From Aurantiochytrium sp. KH105 (taxonomy: Eukaryota > Sar > Bigyra > Thraustochytrida > Thraustochytriidae), in assembly GCA_003116975.1 (NCBI GenBank), contig BGKB01000066.1:248001-312000 (forward strand): 64,000 nt of DNA, written 5' to 3'. The notes under the pieces are model-generated. The model saw only the letters and a program-made list of their open reading frames with translations, ran no database searches and had not been told where the DNA came from. A program made the translations under genes and the position numbers. Positions 37,187-47,356 of the stretch are shown here, in pieces (positions within the stretch are counted from its first letter, which is position 1; each line of letters opens with the position of its first letter).

Positions 37187-39334
37187 ATGAGCTCCGAAGA
37201 TCTGCAGGCGGAGCGCGCCAAGGCGACCTTTGACGTGGAGCAAATGACGCACGTGCTGAACGGAGGCGCCGCCGAGACCATCAAACGTCGGTGGATCATG
37301 GACGCGCATGCGGATGCAGCGACGTTTGTCCACGCGGAACACGACCGCGAAGAGCAGATTGGTCATGCGGTCTCTCACTTTATGGAGGTGCACAAGCCGC
37401 ACTTTGACCGAGGGTACATTCCGCGAGGAATGGACATGCAGCACATGAGCGATGCGCGCATGACGTCCAGCGCGCTCACCATCAACTTTGGCGTCTTTTC
37501 CTCGTGTCTGCGTTCGAACTGCAGTGATGACCAGAAAGCGTGGTGGCTGGAAAAGGCACAGGTCGGCAAAATTATCGGTGCCTACGCGCAAACCGAACTC
37601 GCCCATGGAACCTTCGTGCGCGGCCTGCTCACACGAGCAACCTACCTTCCCGAATCGCAGGAGTGGGAGATTCACACCCCGAGCGTTGATGGCATCAAGT
37701 GGTGGATCACGGGTCTTCCCCTCGCTACGCATGCGGTTGTCTTTGCTGACACCTACGTGGCTGGCAAAAGCGTGGGCCAGCAGTGGTTCATGGTCCAGCT
37801 GCGTGGCGCTGGAGAAGACAAACTCGAACTCCTTCCCGGCATCGAGGTCGGCGACGTTGGTGAGACGCTCGGCGAGAGAGACGCTACCATCGGGTATCTT
37901 CGACTCGACAAGGTTCGGATTCCTCGCCGCCACCTCTTGGAAAAGCGAGCTCACGTTACCCCTCAAGGCGAATGGGTGTCGGGCCCAGAACCCGGGTCCA
38001 TGGATCCTACCAAGGCGAAAAAGCCCAAGGCTGGCAAGAGCGCCGAGCCAGTGACGCCAAAGATGCAGCAGGCTCTCAAATACGTGACCATGATGGGAAC
38101 TCGTATTGCGCTCGCGTCGACGGCTGCAGGTGCCCTCGCAAAGGCCTGCGTCATTGCCACCCGGTACTCGAGTGTGCGTCGTCAGGGATACGCGCAAGAT
38201 GAGCGCGTCGGGCCAGAGACGCAAATCATCGACTTTTCCGTGCAGCGCTTCCGTCTGCTCAAGTGGATCAGCACCGCGTATGCGTTTAAAGCAGCCACAC
38301 AATGGATGGTACGCCGCCGTCGTGAGGTCACTGCTGGAGGCGAGGTCAATCTTGATGACCTTCCCGAAACGCACGCGACGGGCGCGGGACTCAAGGCGCT
38401 CACCACGACGCTTGCTGCAGATGGCATCGAGGACCTGCGCCGTTGCTGCGGTGGCCACGGCTTCCTTATGAGCAGTGGTATCGCTCCTCTCGAGGCGGAC
38501 TTCAAGGGGCCCAACACCACCGCCGAGGGCGATGCCGTTGTCTTGTCCCTTCAGACCGCGCGTTTTCTCATCAAAAGCTACGAGGCCGCAAAGCGTGGCG
38601 AAGTTCTCAGTGGTCTCACCGCGTGTCTCGCCCCTCTTGGAGAGCCCGAATTTGACCCTGTCCAGGACGGCCGCAAGCGCCTTGGACTCGACAACCGTGT
38701 GCTGACGGCCTCGTCGTTGCAAGACCCGTCGGTGATTCTCGCGCTTTTCGAGTGGCGCTCTCTCGTTGTCATCTCACGCGCAGGAGCCCACCTCGAGGCA
38801 GCTCGCAAAGCCATGGGCCCTGGTCGCGCAGGCGAAGCCTGGAACCAGACCGCCCGCATCCTCTATGCTGCAACGCGCTGCCACGTGCGTTACTTTATTC
38901 TTGTTCGCTTTCAAGAGGTCATTGCCGGCGTAGAAGACGCAGCGTGTCGTAAGGCGCTTGAGCGGATGTTTGCGCTCGTGGGTGTGATTGATCTTCTCGA
39001 GGGCGAGCAATGGCTTGGTCTGGTCGATGCTGATGCCCTCGATGCGGCTGAGCAGGCGTCGCAAGCGCTTTGCGAGGCATTGCGTCCTGACGCCGTTGCT
39101 CTCGTCGATGCATGGGACTACCCTGATCGGGTCCTGAACTCGACCCTCGGACGCTTTGACGGAAATGCCTACGAGGCACTCTATGAGGAGGCAAAGCGCT
39201 CCCGCATTAATCGCAATGCCGTGCGGACTGTCCCGTCGTTTCTCAAACGCCTCGAAAAGTACATTGACAAGGATGCGCTCGAACCTTGCAACAAGCACGT
39301 CCCTGCCTCTGCTGTCACTTCGGCCAAACTTTGA
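37187..39334 (+). CDS. Peroxisomal acyl-CoA oxidase
   Basis: This FAD enzyme should catalyse the first step of peroxisomal beta-oxidation, passing electrons to O2 to form H2O2. Length is 715 residues, as expected. The N-terminal helical domain is followed by the flavin/substrate region AYAQTELAHGTFVRGLLTRA, the beta barrel WWITGLP, GYLRLDKVRIPR, the middle helix bundle SSVRRQGY, and CCGGHGFLMSSGI with the catalytic Glu region ADFKGPNTTAEGDAVV nearby. The last residues, SAKL, form a PTS1 peroxisome signal. The start at MSSEDLQ is chosen; 293 upstream codons are promoter readthrough. Adjacent KPTN and the divergent gene show no pathway link. Confidence 0.94.
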   Translation: MSSEDLQAERAKATFDVEQMTHVLNGGAAETIKRRWIMDAHADAATFVHAEHDREEQIGHAVSHFMEVHKPHFDRGYIPRGMDMQHMSDARMTSSALTINFGVFSSCLRSNCSDDQKAWWLEKAQVGKIIGAYAQTELAHGTFVRGLLTRATYLPESQEWEIHTPSVDGIKWWITGLPLATHAVVFADTYVAGKSVGQQWFMVQLRGAGEDKLELLPGIEVGDVGETLGERDATIGYLRLDKVRIPRRHLLEKRAHVTPQGEWVSGPEPGSMDPTKAKKPKAGKSAEPVTPKMQQALKYVTMMGTRIALASTAAGALAKACVIATRYSSVRRQGYAQDERVGPETQIIDFSVQRFRLLKWISTAYAFKAATQWMVRRRREVTAGGEVNLDDLPETHATGAGLKALTTTLAADGIEDLRRCCGGHGFLMSSGIAPLEADFKGPNTTAEGDAVVLSLQTARFLIKSYEAAKRGEVLSGLTACLAPLGEPEFDPVQDGRKRLGLDNRVLTASSLQDPSVILALFEWRSLVVISRAGAHLEAARKAMGPGRAGEAWNQTARILYAATRCHVRYFILVRFQEVIAGVEDAACRKALERMFALVGVIDLLEGEQWLGLVDADALDAAEQASQALCEALRPDAVALVDAWDYPDRVLNSTLGRFDGNAYEALYEEAKRSRINRNAVRTVPSFLKRLEKYIDKDALEPCNKHVPASAVTSAKL

Positions 39335-39710
39335 GCGCGGCTTGAAGAGCGAGATGATAAGTGCAATAAGGCGTCTTTTTCATGTTTTATTTCCACGTTT
39401 TCCTCACTTGTTTTTCGTTTGCAATAGCGTGAGATCCTAGTTTTCGCGTCACTAAGGAATCCTCTGCGCCGGTCAAGCTTGAAGGATCGATCTTTTGCGG
39501 CCGCACAGCAAAGCCACAGCCCTCGTGGGCACGCGGCGCAAAAGGGAGAGAAGCCTCCGCTGCTCCTCCTGCTGCTGCTTCTGCTGCTGCAGGCGCCACG
39601 ACGACCTCCCTCACCTCTCGCTGCTGATACTGCGGCGCGACGGCGGCAGCGTTGGTCGTGACGTTCGTTGGCAACATCGACGTCAATTCTTCACAACAAA
39701 AGAGAGAGAG
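39335..39710. other. Tandem-gene gap, acyl-CoA oxidase / kaptin
   Basis: 376 bases between same-strand genes. It contains a T-rich 3' UTR, then a CTGCTGCTTCTGCTGCTGC stretch and an AGAGAGAGAG run ending directly at the kaptin ATG. Confidence 0.5.
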
Positions 39711-41134
39711 ATGAAAGAGGTGCAGTACTTTGAACTCAGCTCGGTGAGCAGCAACGTGTTCAACACGTGCAGCTTTGAGCAGAGCGGTGTCCCGCGGCTT
39801 TTGGTGGCAAGCAGACACCAGCTGCTCTCGCTTGAGGCCGAGAGGGGGAGGTTTTCTCTGCAGACCCTCTCGCTGCACAATGTCCCCGAGGATGCAGAAA
39901 TCGTTTCCCTCACAGGCTTTTCTACAAAGCCATTCTTGCAAGGGGTCTCGCACTACCACAAGCCTGCTGCTGAACGCACTGTTGTTGCACTAGCCTACAC
40001 ACGGGACCCTCTAAGCTCGCGACCTGCAGACACGACGGAAGTTTCGGCTGCAGGTGGTGGGGTTTCTGCGCAGGGAGACGACGTTGTCTTTACCTTTGCC
40101 ATGCCCGAAGGCGCCGCGAGCACCAAGTCTCCAGGCACATTGGAGCGCGAACTTCGAGCGCAACCATCAGGTCAACGCGCTATGTCACAAGTGCGCCGCT
40201 TTAACTCTTCAAGCTCAACAGCAACTTCGCTGAGCAGAGATAGCGCTCCAACCCACTCGCAAAATGCACGGCATACACCTTCCGCCTTGCCATTGCCAGT
40301 AAATCAGGATGCCCCACGGTACTTTATGAACGTGTATATTGACGAAAGCGTGCACGTCAGCGCAGCCGGTTTGCTTCCAGTTGTCCGCGGAGTGCCGCAA
40401 CGCTGTGAACTTCCCTATGCTCCTCTCCGCCTCGCAAACTGTATTGTGCCGCGACCGTTTCGAGAGGAAAGCGACGAGATGCTAGTGATTGCAGGCGGTG
40501 ACCGGCGCTTACACTTTTTTCAGCTTCAACAAAGTCAACAGCAGTCACATCATCATCACCAGCAGCAATGGGGTCCACACGGCCGCGTCTCACCAGGCCA
40601 ATCTGATGTACACCGTAGATCGCCTCGGCAAGGTAACTTTCGGACCTGGCACAGCGCATCTGGGCATACACGAACGCCAAGCGCCGAGATGCGTCGCCAC
40701 ATGACCGACGGGACCTACGGCGTGGAAACTCGCACGGATTCTCCAGATGCAAATTTGACAGACGCACAAGGGGCCCAAAGCGATAATTCTGAGACCAATC
40801 GAAATGGGAGGACAACATGGAAGGGGTTTCGCGACAATGATGTCAATGATGCGGGCAATGACGACGAAGACGGTGGCGTCGACGAAGAAGATGCGGAAAA
40901 CGAAGAGCTCGAAGGCTTCGACTTTGAAGATGCCTCGGGCATGAACAGTGATGATCGCTCATTCATTGAAGAGGGCGATGATGAGGATGATGACGATGAC
41001 GACGATGACGACGACGACGATGACGACGATGACGATGACGACGACGAGGAAGTTGACGAGGATGGGGAACCTTATGGTTATTCTGATGAAGGCCTCGACC
41101 TCGACGACGACTCGAGCGAAGGCCTGGATGTTGA

Positions 41135-41202
<68 letters not shown>

Positions 41203-42299
41203 GTAGCGACGAAGATGAAGATGAGAATGGCGAGAACGACCAAGACAAGTCCAGGGAAGATAGCGAACTTGAGTCCGAGAGCACGGCGACCCGTGGTCAG
41301 CGTGGATACTCGCATTCTGAGGATGGCATTCGAACCGACCAAGGCTCGCGCCCGCACTCACGCTCGCGTCGCCGGCGAAGCGCAGGCCGCCTCCGGAGAC
41401 GGAGGACATCGTCAAGCTCGCAGACTTCGCGGAGGTTGCTGTCACTCGTTTCAAGCTCGCACTCGAGTCCAATGGGCATCCGTTCGGACGAGACAATGAC
41501 TGGCCCGCGCTACTTTGCGAGCATGGACAGTGCGGCGAATCCTCCTGTGAGTGGATTCAAGAAATGTAAAAGCCCGGTACTGAGCTTTGCCTCGCAGGAA
41601 CTACAGCGGAGCGCCTCAAAACAGGTTTTTGCAGCTGGTTGCGACGATGGCGATCTTTGCGTCGTCGTCAAGCACTTGGACAACAATAATGTCAACGACA
41701 CGCATGGCATCATGCGTCTCAATGGTCCTCTTCCTTGCGTCGAGATCATCCCGAGCGCACGAGGTAGCGAGTGCTGGGACATCGTCGCAGGAGGGAGCTT
41801 TGGATTTGGCGCATTGGTCGAGGCGAGTTTGCAAAGCGGCGAAGTTAGCCTTGCAGAACCAACGCTCTTGCCCAAGTCCGCAGATTACGATAGTGTGCTG
41901 TGTTCCGAGGTGGCTGATATCGACTGGGACGGGGAGCCTGAGATCCTCCTCGGAACGCACGGACGTCGCCTTCTTGCCTACCGACGCGTGAACGAAGGCG
42001 AAGGATTGAGTGAGGATATGAGCAGTGCCCCGGAGAATCGCGCCTCGCAGTATGTGCCCTCATGGGATCGCGGTTTTGCTTACCCGCTCTTTGCCATCGA
42101 GTCGGGAGACTTCAACATGGACGGTGCGGACGAGGTGGTGGTGAGTACCTTTGGTGGTGTACATATCCTGCAGCCTGATCTTGAGGCTGCGGCGGACAAG
42201 CTTGTGTTGGCTGCCGAGCGTCTTGCTGAGCTACAGGCTGCGGCATCGGCCTCGACAGCGAGCGCGTTTGCTGCGGAGTTCGCTGTCGCCGACGCGTAG
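39711..42299 (+). CDS. KPTN: Kaptin-like KICSTOR subunit with long poly-Asp insertions
   Basis: Kaptin is a beta-propeller subunit of KICSTOR, which anchors GATOR1 on lysosomes to restrain TORC1 when nutrients are low. The end is diagnostic: SEVADIDWDGEPEILLGTHG, LLAYRRV, FAYPLFAIESGDFNMDGADE and FGGVHILQPDLE, followed by a helix, match the order at the kaptin C-terminus. The N-terminal propeller half (LLVASRHQLLSLE, DEMLVIAGGDRRLHFF) also fits. The protein is 862 residues, about twice the usual length. The excess is a roughly 300-residue acidic insert with two near-pure Asp runs (coded at about 40976-41055 and 41134-41205) and SR-rich flanks. The start at 39711 gives MKEVQYFELSS. AATAAA lies 38 bases after the stop (42337-42342). 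Confidence 0.8.
40976..41205 (+). repeat. GAC/GAT codon runs coding poly-Asp
   Basis: Two long runs of GAC/GAT (about 40976-41055 and 41134-41205) lie inside kaptin. Codons alternate irregularly, so this is not a pure DNA microsatellite; the amino acid rather than the triplet seems kept. Confidence 0.9.
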
Positions 42300-42711
42300 T
42301 TGAGTTGTTTTGTTCTTGTTTGATTGGGGGCACAGCAATAAAAGCAAGCCAAGCCAAGGCGTCCGTGACTTGCACATGAAAATAAACACACTCAAAAAAA
42401 CGCTTCTCATACTGCCATGATTGACTGGCGATAGCAACAAGATTTCTCCCGAAATAACCTGCAATCAATTCAACAAAAGTTCTTCCAAAAACATCTCATG
42501 GCGAGTGCGCCACGCAAGGGCCGCCGAATTCACGCTCTCAACGCATACGAAATTAATGACAATGAAAGATTACTTTAAAGAATTTAGTACTGACAAGGAG
42601 TGTCGTGACTCACTTGCAAAGGGGAGTCATGGGAAGAGAGCGGTGGCGATCGTCGTGGCGCAACCATGGTCCATCCACGCCATAGCCTGAAAAAGGAGAA
42701 TTCTCGATGTT
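42300..42711. other. 3'-to-3' gap, kaptin / AcuI
   Basis: A convergent gap of about 410 bases with the kaptin poly(A) signal at 42337-42342. Otherwise I see nothing. Confidence 0.5.
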
Positions 42712-43854
42712 TTACTTGCTGGGGTCAACAACGATGCGACCAATGGTCTCGCCCTTGAGCATGGCGGAACTGATGTCTCCAAGCTCCTCAAGACTGATAG
42801 TCTGGAACTTGTCAAAGTACTGGGGCGGGAAGTCAGTCTCGAGACGAGCCCAAACTTCCTTGCGGTTTTCCATGTCGAGCTGGACGCTGTCAATGCCAAG
42901 GAGCGAGATGCCGCGGAGAATAAAGGGAAAGACAGTGGCGTCGAACTTGGGACCAGCAGCCACGCCACTGAGCGCAACAGCGCCACCATAGCGCATACGC
43001 GGAAGAATAGCGCCCGTAGTCGCTCCACCGACACAGTCAATGGCACCGGCATAGAGCTCCTTGTCGAGCGGTTTGGCAGGTTCAAGGCGAGGGATCACTT
43101 CGGCGGCGCCGAGGGACTTGAGCCAAGATTCGTTTTCCTCGGCGTGGCCCGTGCTGGCGGTCACCTGGGTGTAGCCAAGCTTTCCAAGGATGGCGACAGC
43201 GGTGGAACCGACGCCTCCGGTCGCGCCAGCGACGAGAATGGGAACATCCTTGGAGGGCAGGCAGCCCTTGCGCTCGAGCGCAATGATGCTCTGCATGGCC
43301 GTGAAGCCGGCGGTGCCAATGATCATGGCCTGCTCGGGGGAAAAGGACTTGGGAAGCGGCACGAGCCACTCGGAGGGCACCTGCGCGTACTCGGCGTAGC
43401 CGCCGTTCATGTGCTGGCCAGCGTAGTGGCCTGTGAGCACGACCTGGTCGCCCTTGTTGAAGCTGCCGGAGTCGTCGCTCTCGATCTCGCCCGCAAAGTC
43501 GATGCCCGGCACGATCGGAAAGCCCGTAGCGACGCCGGGGAGTCCCTGGCAGACCATGGCATCCTTGTAGTTGATTGTGCTCTTGGCGACCTTGACAACG
43601 GCCTTGGGCATGTCTCCGTACTTGTTCTCCACCTGGGGCAGGTCGTCCAGCGAAGCGTCGGAGCGCAGCTCCAGCCGCGCCGGGTCCTTCTTGCCGTCCT
43701 TGCACGCCACCACGGCCCTAAAGCCGCGCGCCCCCTGCATCTTGCTGCGCTTCGCCGATGTCGCCGCTGCCTCGACGCCCTCGCGACCCAGACCTTCGGC
43801 TCCGAGGCGCGCACGGACCATGCCACGTCTGCCAGCGCTCGCGAGCGATTGCAT
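42712..43854 (-). CDS. AcuI/YhdH-type quinone oxidoreductase (acrylyl-CoA reductase family), probably mitochondrial
   Basis: This is a zinc-free medium-chain dehydrogenase/reductase that uses NADPH; close bacterial relatives reduce acrylyl-CoA to propionyl-CoA. Motifs in order are STINYKDAMVCQGLPGV, FPIVPGIDFAGEI, DQVVLTGHYAGQHMNGGYAEY, IGTAGFTAMQSI, the nucleotide site VAGATGGVGSTAV, and GISLLGIDSV. The family is about 325-330 residues; this protein has 380 from the ATG at 43854. The extra N-terminus, MQSLASAGRRGMVRARLG, is Arg/Ala/Ser-rich with no acidic residue before about 20, which looks like a mitochondrial presequence. A role in propionate, acrylate or DMSP-carbon metabolism is inference. 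Confidence 0.85.
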   Translation of the reverse strand: MQSLASAGRRGMVRARLGAEGLGREGVEAAATSAKRSKMQGARGFRAVVACKDGKKDPARLELRSDASLDDLPQVENKYGDMPKAVVKVAKSTINYKDAMVCQGLPGVATGFPIVPGIDFAGEIESDDSGSFNKGDQVVLTGHYAGQHMNGGYAEYAQVPSEWLVPLPKSFSPEQAMIIGTAGFTAMQSIIALERKGCLPSKDVPILVAGATGGVGSTAVAILGKLGYTQVTASTGHAEENESWLKSLGAAEVIPRLEPAKPLDKELYAGAIDCVGGATTGAILPRMRYGGAVALSGVAAGPKFDATVFPFILRGISLLGIDSVQLDMENRKEVWARLETDFPPQYFDKFQTISLEELGDISSAMLKGETIGRIVVDPSK

Positions 43855-45066
43855 TTTGCTTCTGCTTCTGCTGCTCTTCTGCTCTTCTGTTTCTGCTTCT
43901 GCTGCTGCTGCTGCTGCTGCTTGCGAAGGCGAAGCGGAGCTCGACCGCGCAAGATCTGCGACCAAGACCCGACTCCTCCTCCTCTTCAGGCCTGCCGAAC
44001 CCGCGCAACCCCGGCGCGGCGCAGCGCAGCGCAAGGTCTTGCAGACCGGCGACGCGGCTCCGTCGACGTCGCGGGCGCGGTCCTCCTCGGGCCGCGGGTC
44101 GCGCTGCGCTCTTAGGGGGAGCTGGGATGGCGAGATCGAGAGGCGCGATGATAGGGATGAGAGAGCTGCGTCAGTCCGCCGCAGTCGCTGTATGCGATCT
44201 GTCTGCACCGCCGCCGCAAAGCGAGCGCGCCGTCGGCGACGAGGCGGCCGTCGGCGGCATCTCGGGCGGCGTGGCGGGTGACACATACAGGGAGCAGCTG
44301 CAGGTGGAAGCGAACGCCTTCGCGGATGCCGCATCACGGGCCCGGCGGCAGGGCGATGATCGAGGATGGACGCAGCGGCTGCAGCCGCAGCGTCTGAGCG
44401 GGAGCGACGCCTTGGGAAACTGAGGCGGGCTGGATGCTGCTGTATGCAGATGCTGATGCTGCCGTCCGTGCCTGATGGTTGACGGATGCGGGGAGGGATG
44501 GAAAGCGAGCTTGGAGAGGGGACGCGGAGCAGCGGCTACGGACGGTCGCAATCAATCATTCAGCGATATCAAGACATTGTAGCCAATCCGAGAAAACGCA
44601 GCTGTGCTGTGCTGCTCGCAGACAGTTCATAATTAGTTCATACGTAGGTTCGATGCCTTGCACCATGCCTGGGACAAGTGGCCTGCCCTTGCCCTGCGTG
44701 GACTGGTTGCTTGCGTATATAGAGCAGCCATCACTGCGCATGCCATAGTCCGGTATTTCAAACCCATTAGTTGGCGTACAGTATGATCTCGTGATGCCGC
44801 AGAACATCGTGTCACCGGTGCCAGCCAACCAAGCACACACCGTGTGACCTAAACCCAACCTTGTAGGAAGAACCAAACCTAACCACGGCTTTCAAGCCCA
44901 GCGTCGAGTAAAACCGGGCAGGTCAGCAGAACCCGATCGAGCGAGGGAAAGCGTGTCGGTGCGCAAGTGACAACGCACCGGGCGGGAGGAGTGGTGCTAC
45001 AGCGAACCAAGCGTTGTGCGGGGACGGACGCGCGCCTGCAGCCGCACTACCACGACATGATACACT
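43855..45066. other. Intergenic region and left edge of the low-GC island
   Basis: The first 550 bases are GC-rich promoter sequence of the AcuI gene. They contain a plus-strand 98-codon frame from 44127 (MARSRGAMIGMREL...), which I cannot confirm as a gene. From about 44530 the composition falls and no ORF looks real. A B-box-like GGTTCGATGCC at about 44647 lacks a matching A box, so I call no tRNA. Confidence 0.4.
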
Positions 45067-47157
45067 ATGCTCGATTTGGAGGATGAACAAGATGCCTTCG
45101 TGCAGAATGTCACTTTTGCACAAATCAAGAAATGGAAAAATAATCCCTCGGATCATCATCTCATCACAAAAGCGTACGATCAACTGGAGTCGCTTCTCAG
45201 GAGGAGCGACGGGGACACATCATGGATCCCAGATCATGTAGCCGATTTCCTGGATGCTGAGGCGGGACGAATAAAGGAGCGCGAAGAACAAGAAGCTTCT
45301 GAAGCTAGACTCCGCGAAGAAGTGCGCGGCTTGAAGCGCAAACTTGAGACGCTCGATGCGAAAATTCAGGCGCTTGCTCAAGAAAAGGAGGAACTTCGAG
45401 CAAAACAAGAGGCGGTGGTATCTGTATGGAGCAACCTTATGGCACACGACCCTCGATTTATCATAAATGCGAGCAGTACGGGTACTACGAGCATTCCACA
45501 TTTCTACAGCCCCGACATCGCTGTTCCATGGGATTTTGCCAACTTCAATGAGTGTGAATATTCTTCCAGCTATCTGCAAGAATTTGTCGGCAAGCTTGTT
45601 GCCTTTCAAGAAAAACGTAGTGCTTTCCCCGAGTCAATTGTGTACCTTCGCGATCACAAGCCAGGTACTTCGGAGCAGTGCGTCGTCGACATCATGAAGA
45701 AATTGTACGAAGCTGTGAAGCATATCTTGAAAACAACCAACGAACCGAACAGCGACAAACTCAGTTATAAGAGCGGTCGTCTCTATGGTGTCTTCGATTT
45801 CGTCTCAAGAACTCTGCGCCAACCGGACGGCGTTTTTAACTTGGAGTCGTTCCCGATTTGCATGATCGAATACAAAACAGACAAGACCTTTACCAAAACC
45901 ACGCTCGAAGAATACGATAAAAGTGAGCTGAAACCGTTTGAGGAAAGCAGTGGCCCCCGAACAAAAAAGTACGAATCCGTGAAACATCCTGTGACCCAAG
46001 TGTGCAGCTACATGATGCTGACTGGATGTCGCTATGGCATCTTATCGAATTGGGAGTCCACCTACTTTTTGAAGCTCGATATCGACGAAAACGGCCAGAC
46101 GACGCTGCACCATTCCGAGAGATTTGCGCCATGGACAGCTACCATGGCGCAACGCGCGAACGCACCGGAAGCGGGACCTGGCAATATTACCATGGGCAAT
46201 ATCTTTGCAGAACAGCCAGTTTCGCTCCTGCAGGCGATGACCGTATTCGTTCATCTTGTGATGAAGGACGAGACCTTGATCCCGTCCGGACTTGACTCGG
46301 ATTCCTACAACCGGGCGATCCAAAACAGGATCGATAAAAACGCCGATCAATTTTCGAGCAAGGGACCCAACATGAGCAGGTTTGAATCCAACATCACATC
46401 CTCTAGTCAGGCACAAACGACATTCCGACAGGCAGGCAGCGGCGGTGACAATTCCGAAAGGGACGATTTGCTGGCTGTATTGACTGTCTGTACATCCATA
46501 GGAAGTGTAGTCCCACTTCATGGTGCCTATGGCGTTGGCTTTTCGGACAGCACGCTCGAAATCGCAGGTATAACTTTCAACGACTGCTTCGCCAAGGCGT
46601 CACTCTATCTAGACGACGAGACTTCGTATGACACCGGCTACAATCTCAATAACGAGCAGGCCACCGAATTTATGGGCATGTTAGTGGAGGAAGCCCGTCT
46701 CTACGATGGTGCAGCTCGCGCACTTCAAGGCAGCGTGCTCCCTGTAGTCCATTACAGTGGAGAGTTCCCCATTGGCGGGGGCTTTTACTTCATGATTGTG
46801 ATGTCCAATACTGGACACTCTCTTAGGTCGGAAGTCGGTCAGCAAACGGCGAGGTCAGTCGGGCTCAATGCTGTGCACTCTCGAGTCCACGCACTTCTGA
46901 ACAAGCTGCACGGAGCTGGCATCACTCATGGCGACATGGGACTACGCAATGTTACTATCCAAGAAAACGGAACGGTAAGACTTGTTGATCTTGGAATGGC
47001 GAGTCTTGACTTGCGTCACTGCCGCCAGGATTATGAGTCTTTTGATGCCGAGTGGACTCGAGCTTTCGGCCGCATCGTCGTCGGGAAGTCCATGCTCAGG
47101 CGCTTCTCTCCAACACAATTTCTCAAGTCCTTGCACAATGGTTCTGACCAATCGTAA
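45067..47157 (+). CDS. Nuclease-like plus kinase-like fusion (Crinkler-type architecture)
   Basis: The protein has 696 residues and looks whole. A coiled coil (about 65-118) is followed by a PD-(D/E)XK-like region: DGVFNLESFPICMIEYK, with Glu268-x-Lys270 as the ExK pair, then HPVTQVCSYMMLTGCRYGILSNW, a typical helix-strand of such folds. A divergent kinase domain (about 480-690) has GAYGVG as glycine loop, Lys in CFAKAS, a helix-C Glu in LVEEARL, HGDMGLRN (His621, Asp623, Asn628) and VDLGMA (Asp641). This order occurs in REase-kinase Crinkler-like effectors of oomycetes, fungi and others. Base composition is poorer in GC than in core genes. AATAAA overlaps the stop (47157-47162). A host-conflict or secreted-effector role is inferred; no signal peptide is visible. 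Confidence 0.72.
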   Translation: MLDLEDEQDAFVQNVTFAQIKKWKNNPSDHHLITKAYDQLESLLRRSDGDTSWIPDHVADFLDAEAGRIKEREEQEASEARLREEVRGLKRKLETLDAKIQALAQEKEELRAKQEAVVSVWSNLMAHDPRFIINASSTGTTSIPHFYSPDIAVPWDFANFNECEYSSSYLQEFVGKLVAFQEKRSAFPESIVYLRDHKPGTSEQCVVDIMKKLYEAVKHILKTTNEPNSDKLSYKSGRLYGVFDFVSRTLRQPDGVFNLESFPICMIEYKTDKTFTKTTLEEYDKSELKPFEESSGPRTKKYESVKHPVTQVCSYMMLTGCRYGILSNWESTYFLKLDIDENGQTTLHHSERFAPWTATMAQRANAPEAGPGNITMGNIFAEQPVSLLQAMTVFVHLVMKDETLIPSGLDSDSYNRAIQNRIDKNADQFSSKGPNMSRFESNITSSSQAQTTFRQAGSGGDNSERDDLLAVLTVCTSIGSVVPLHGAYGVGFSDSTLEIAGITFNDCFAKASLYLDDETSYDTGYNLNNEQATEFMGMLVEEARLYDGAARALQGSVLPVVHYSGEFPIGGGFYFMIVMSNTGHSLRSEVGQQTARSVGLNAVHSRVHALLNKLHGAGITHGDMGLRNVTIQENGTVRLVDLGMASLDLRHCRQDYESFDAEWTRAFGRIVVGKSMLRRFSPTQFLKSLHNGSDQS

Positions 47158-47356
47158 ATAAAAATAAATCTCAGATCATCCGACAACGCCGTCTGTATGC
47201 CACGCTCCGAGGTCCGCTCGGCTGCAACTAATCAATCGCCCAGTCACCCAACGCGCGACGGTATTTGCGGTTCCCCCTGGCTGGCTGGCTGGCTGGCCTG
47301 CTGGCACTGGCAGCCGAAGTGTCGATTGCCCCATTTTTTTCTTTCAACCAACGTCC

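Noticed and set aside
36854-38722. A 622-codon minus-strand frame over the acyl-CoA oxidase
   Set aside because: Shadow frame; the oxidase motifs and PTS1 are on the plus strand.
40963-41357. Poly-Val/Ile and poly-Arg/His frames opposite kaptin
   Set aside because: They are complements of the GAC/GAT runs that code for poly-Asp.
44560-44680. Possible tRNA (B-box-like GGTTCGATGCC at about 44647)
   Set aside because: No matching A box at the right distance and no acceptor stem.
44840-44895. Telomere-like CCTAAACCC and CCTAACC strings
   Set aside because: Only isolated, imperfect units; no array, so not an internal telomere tract.
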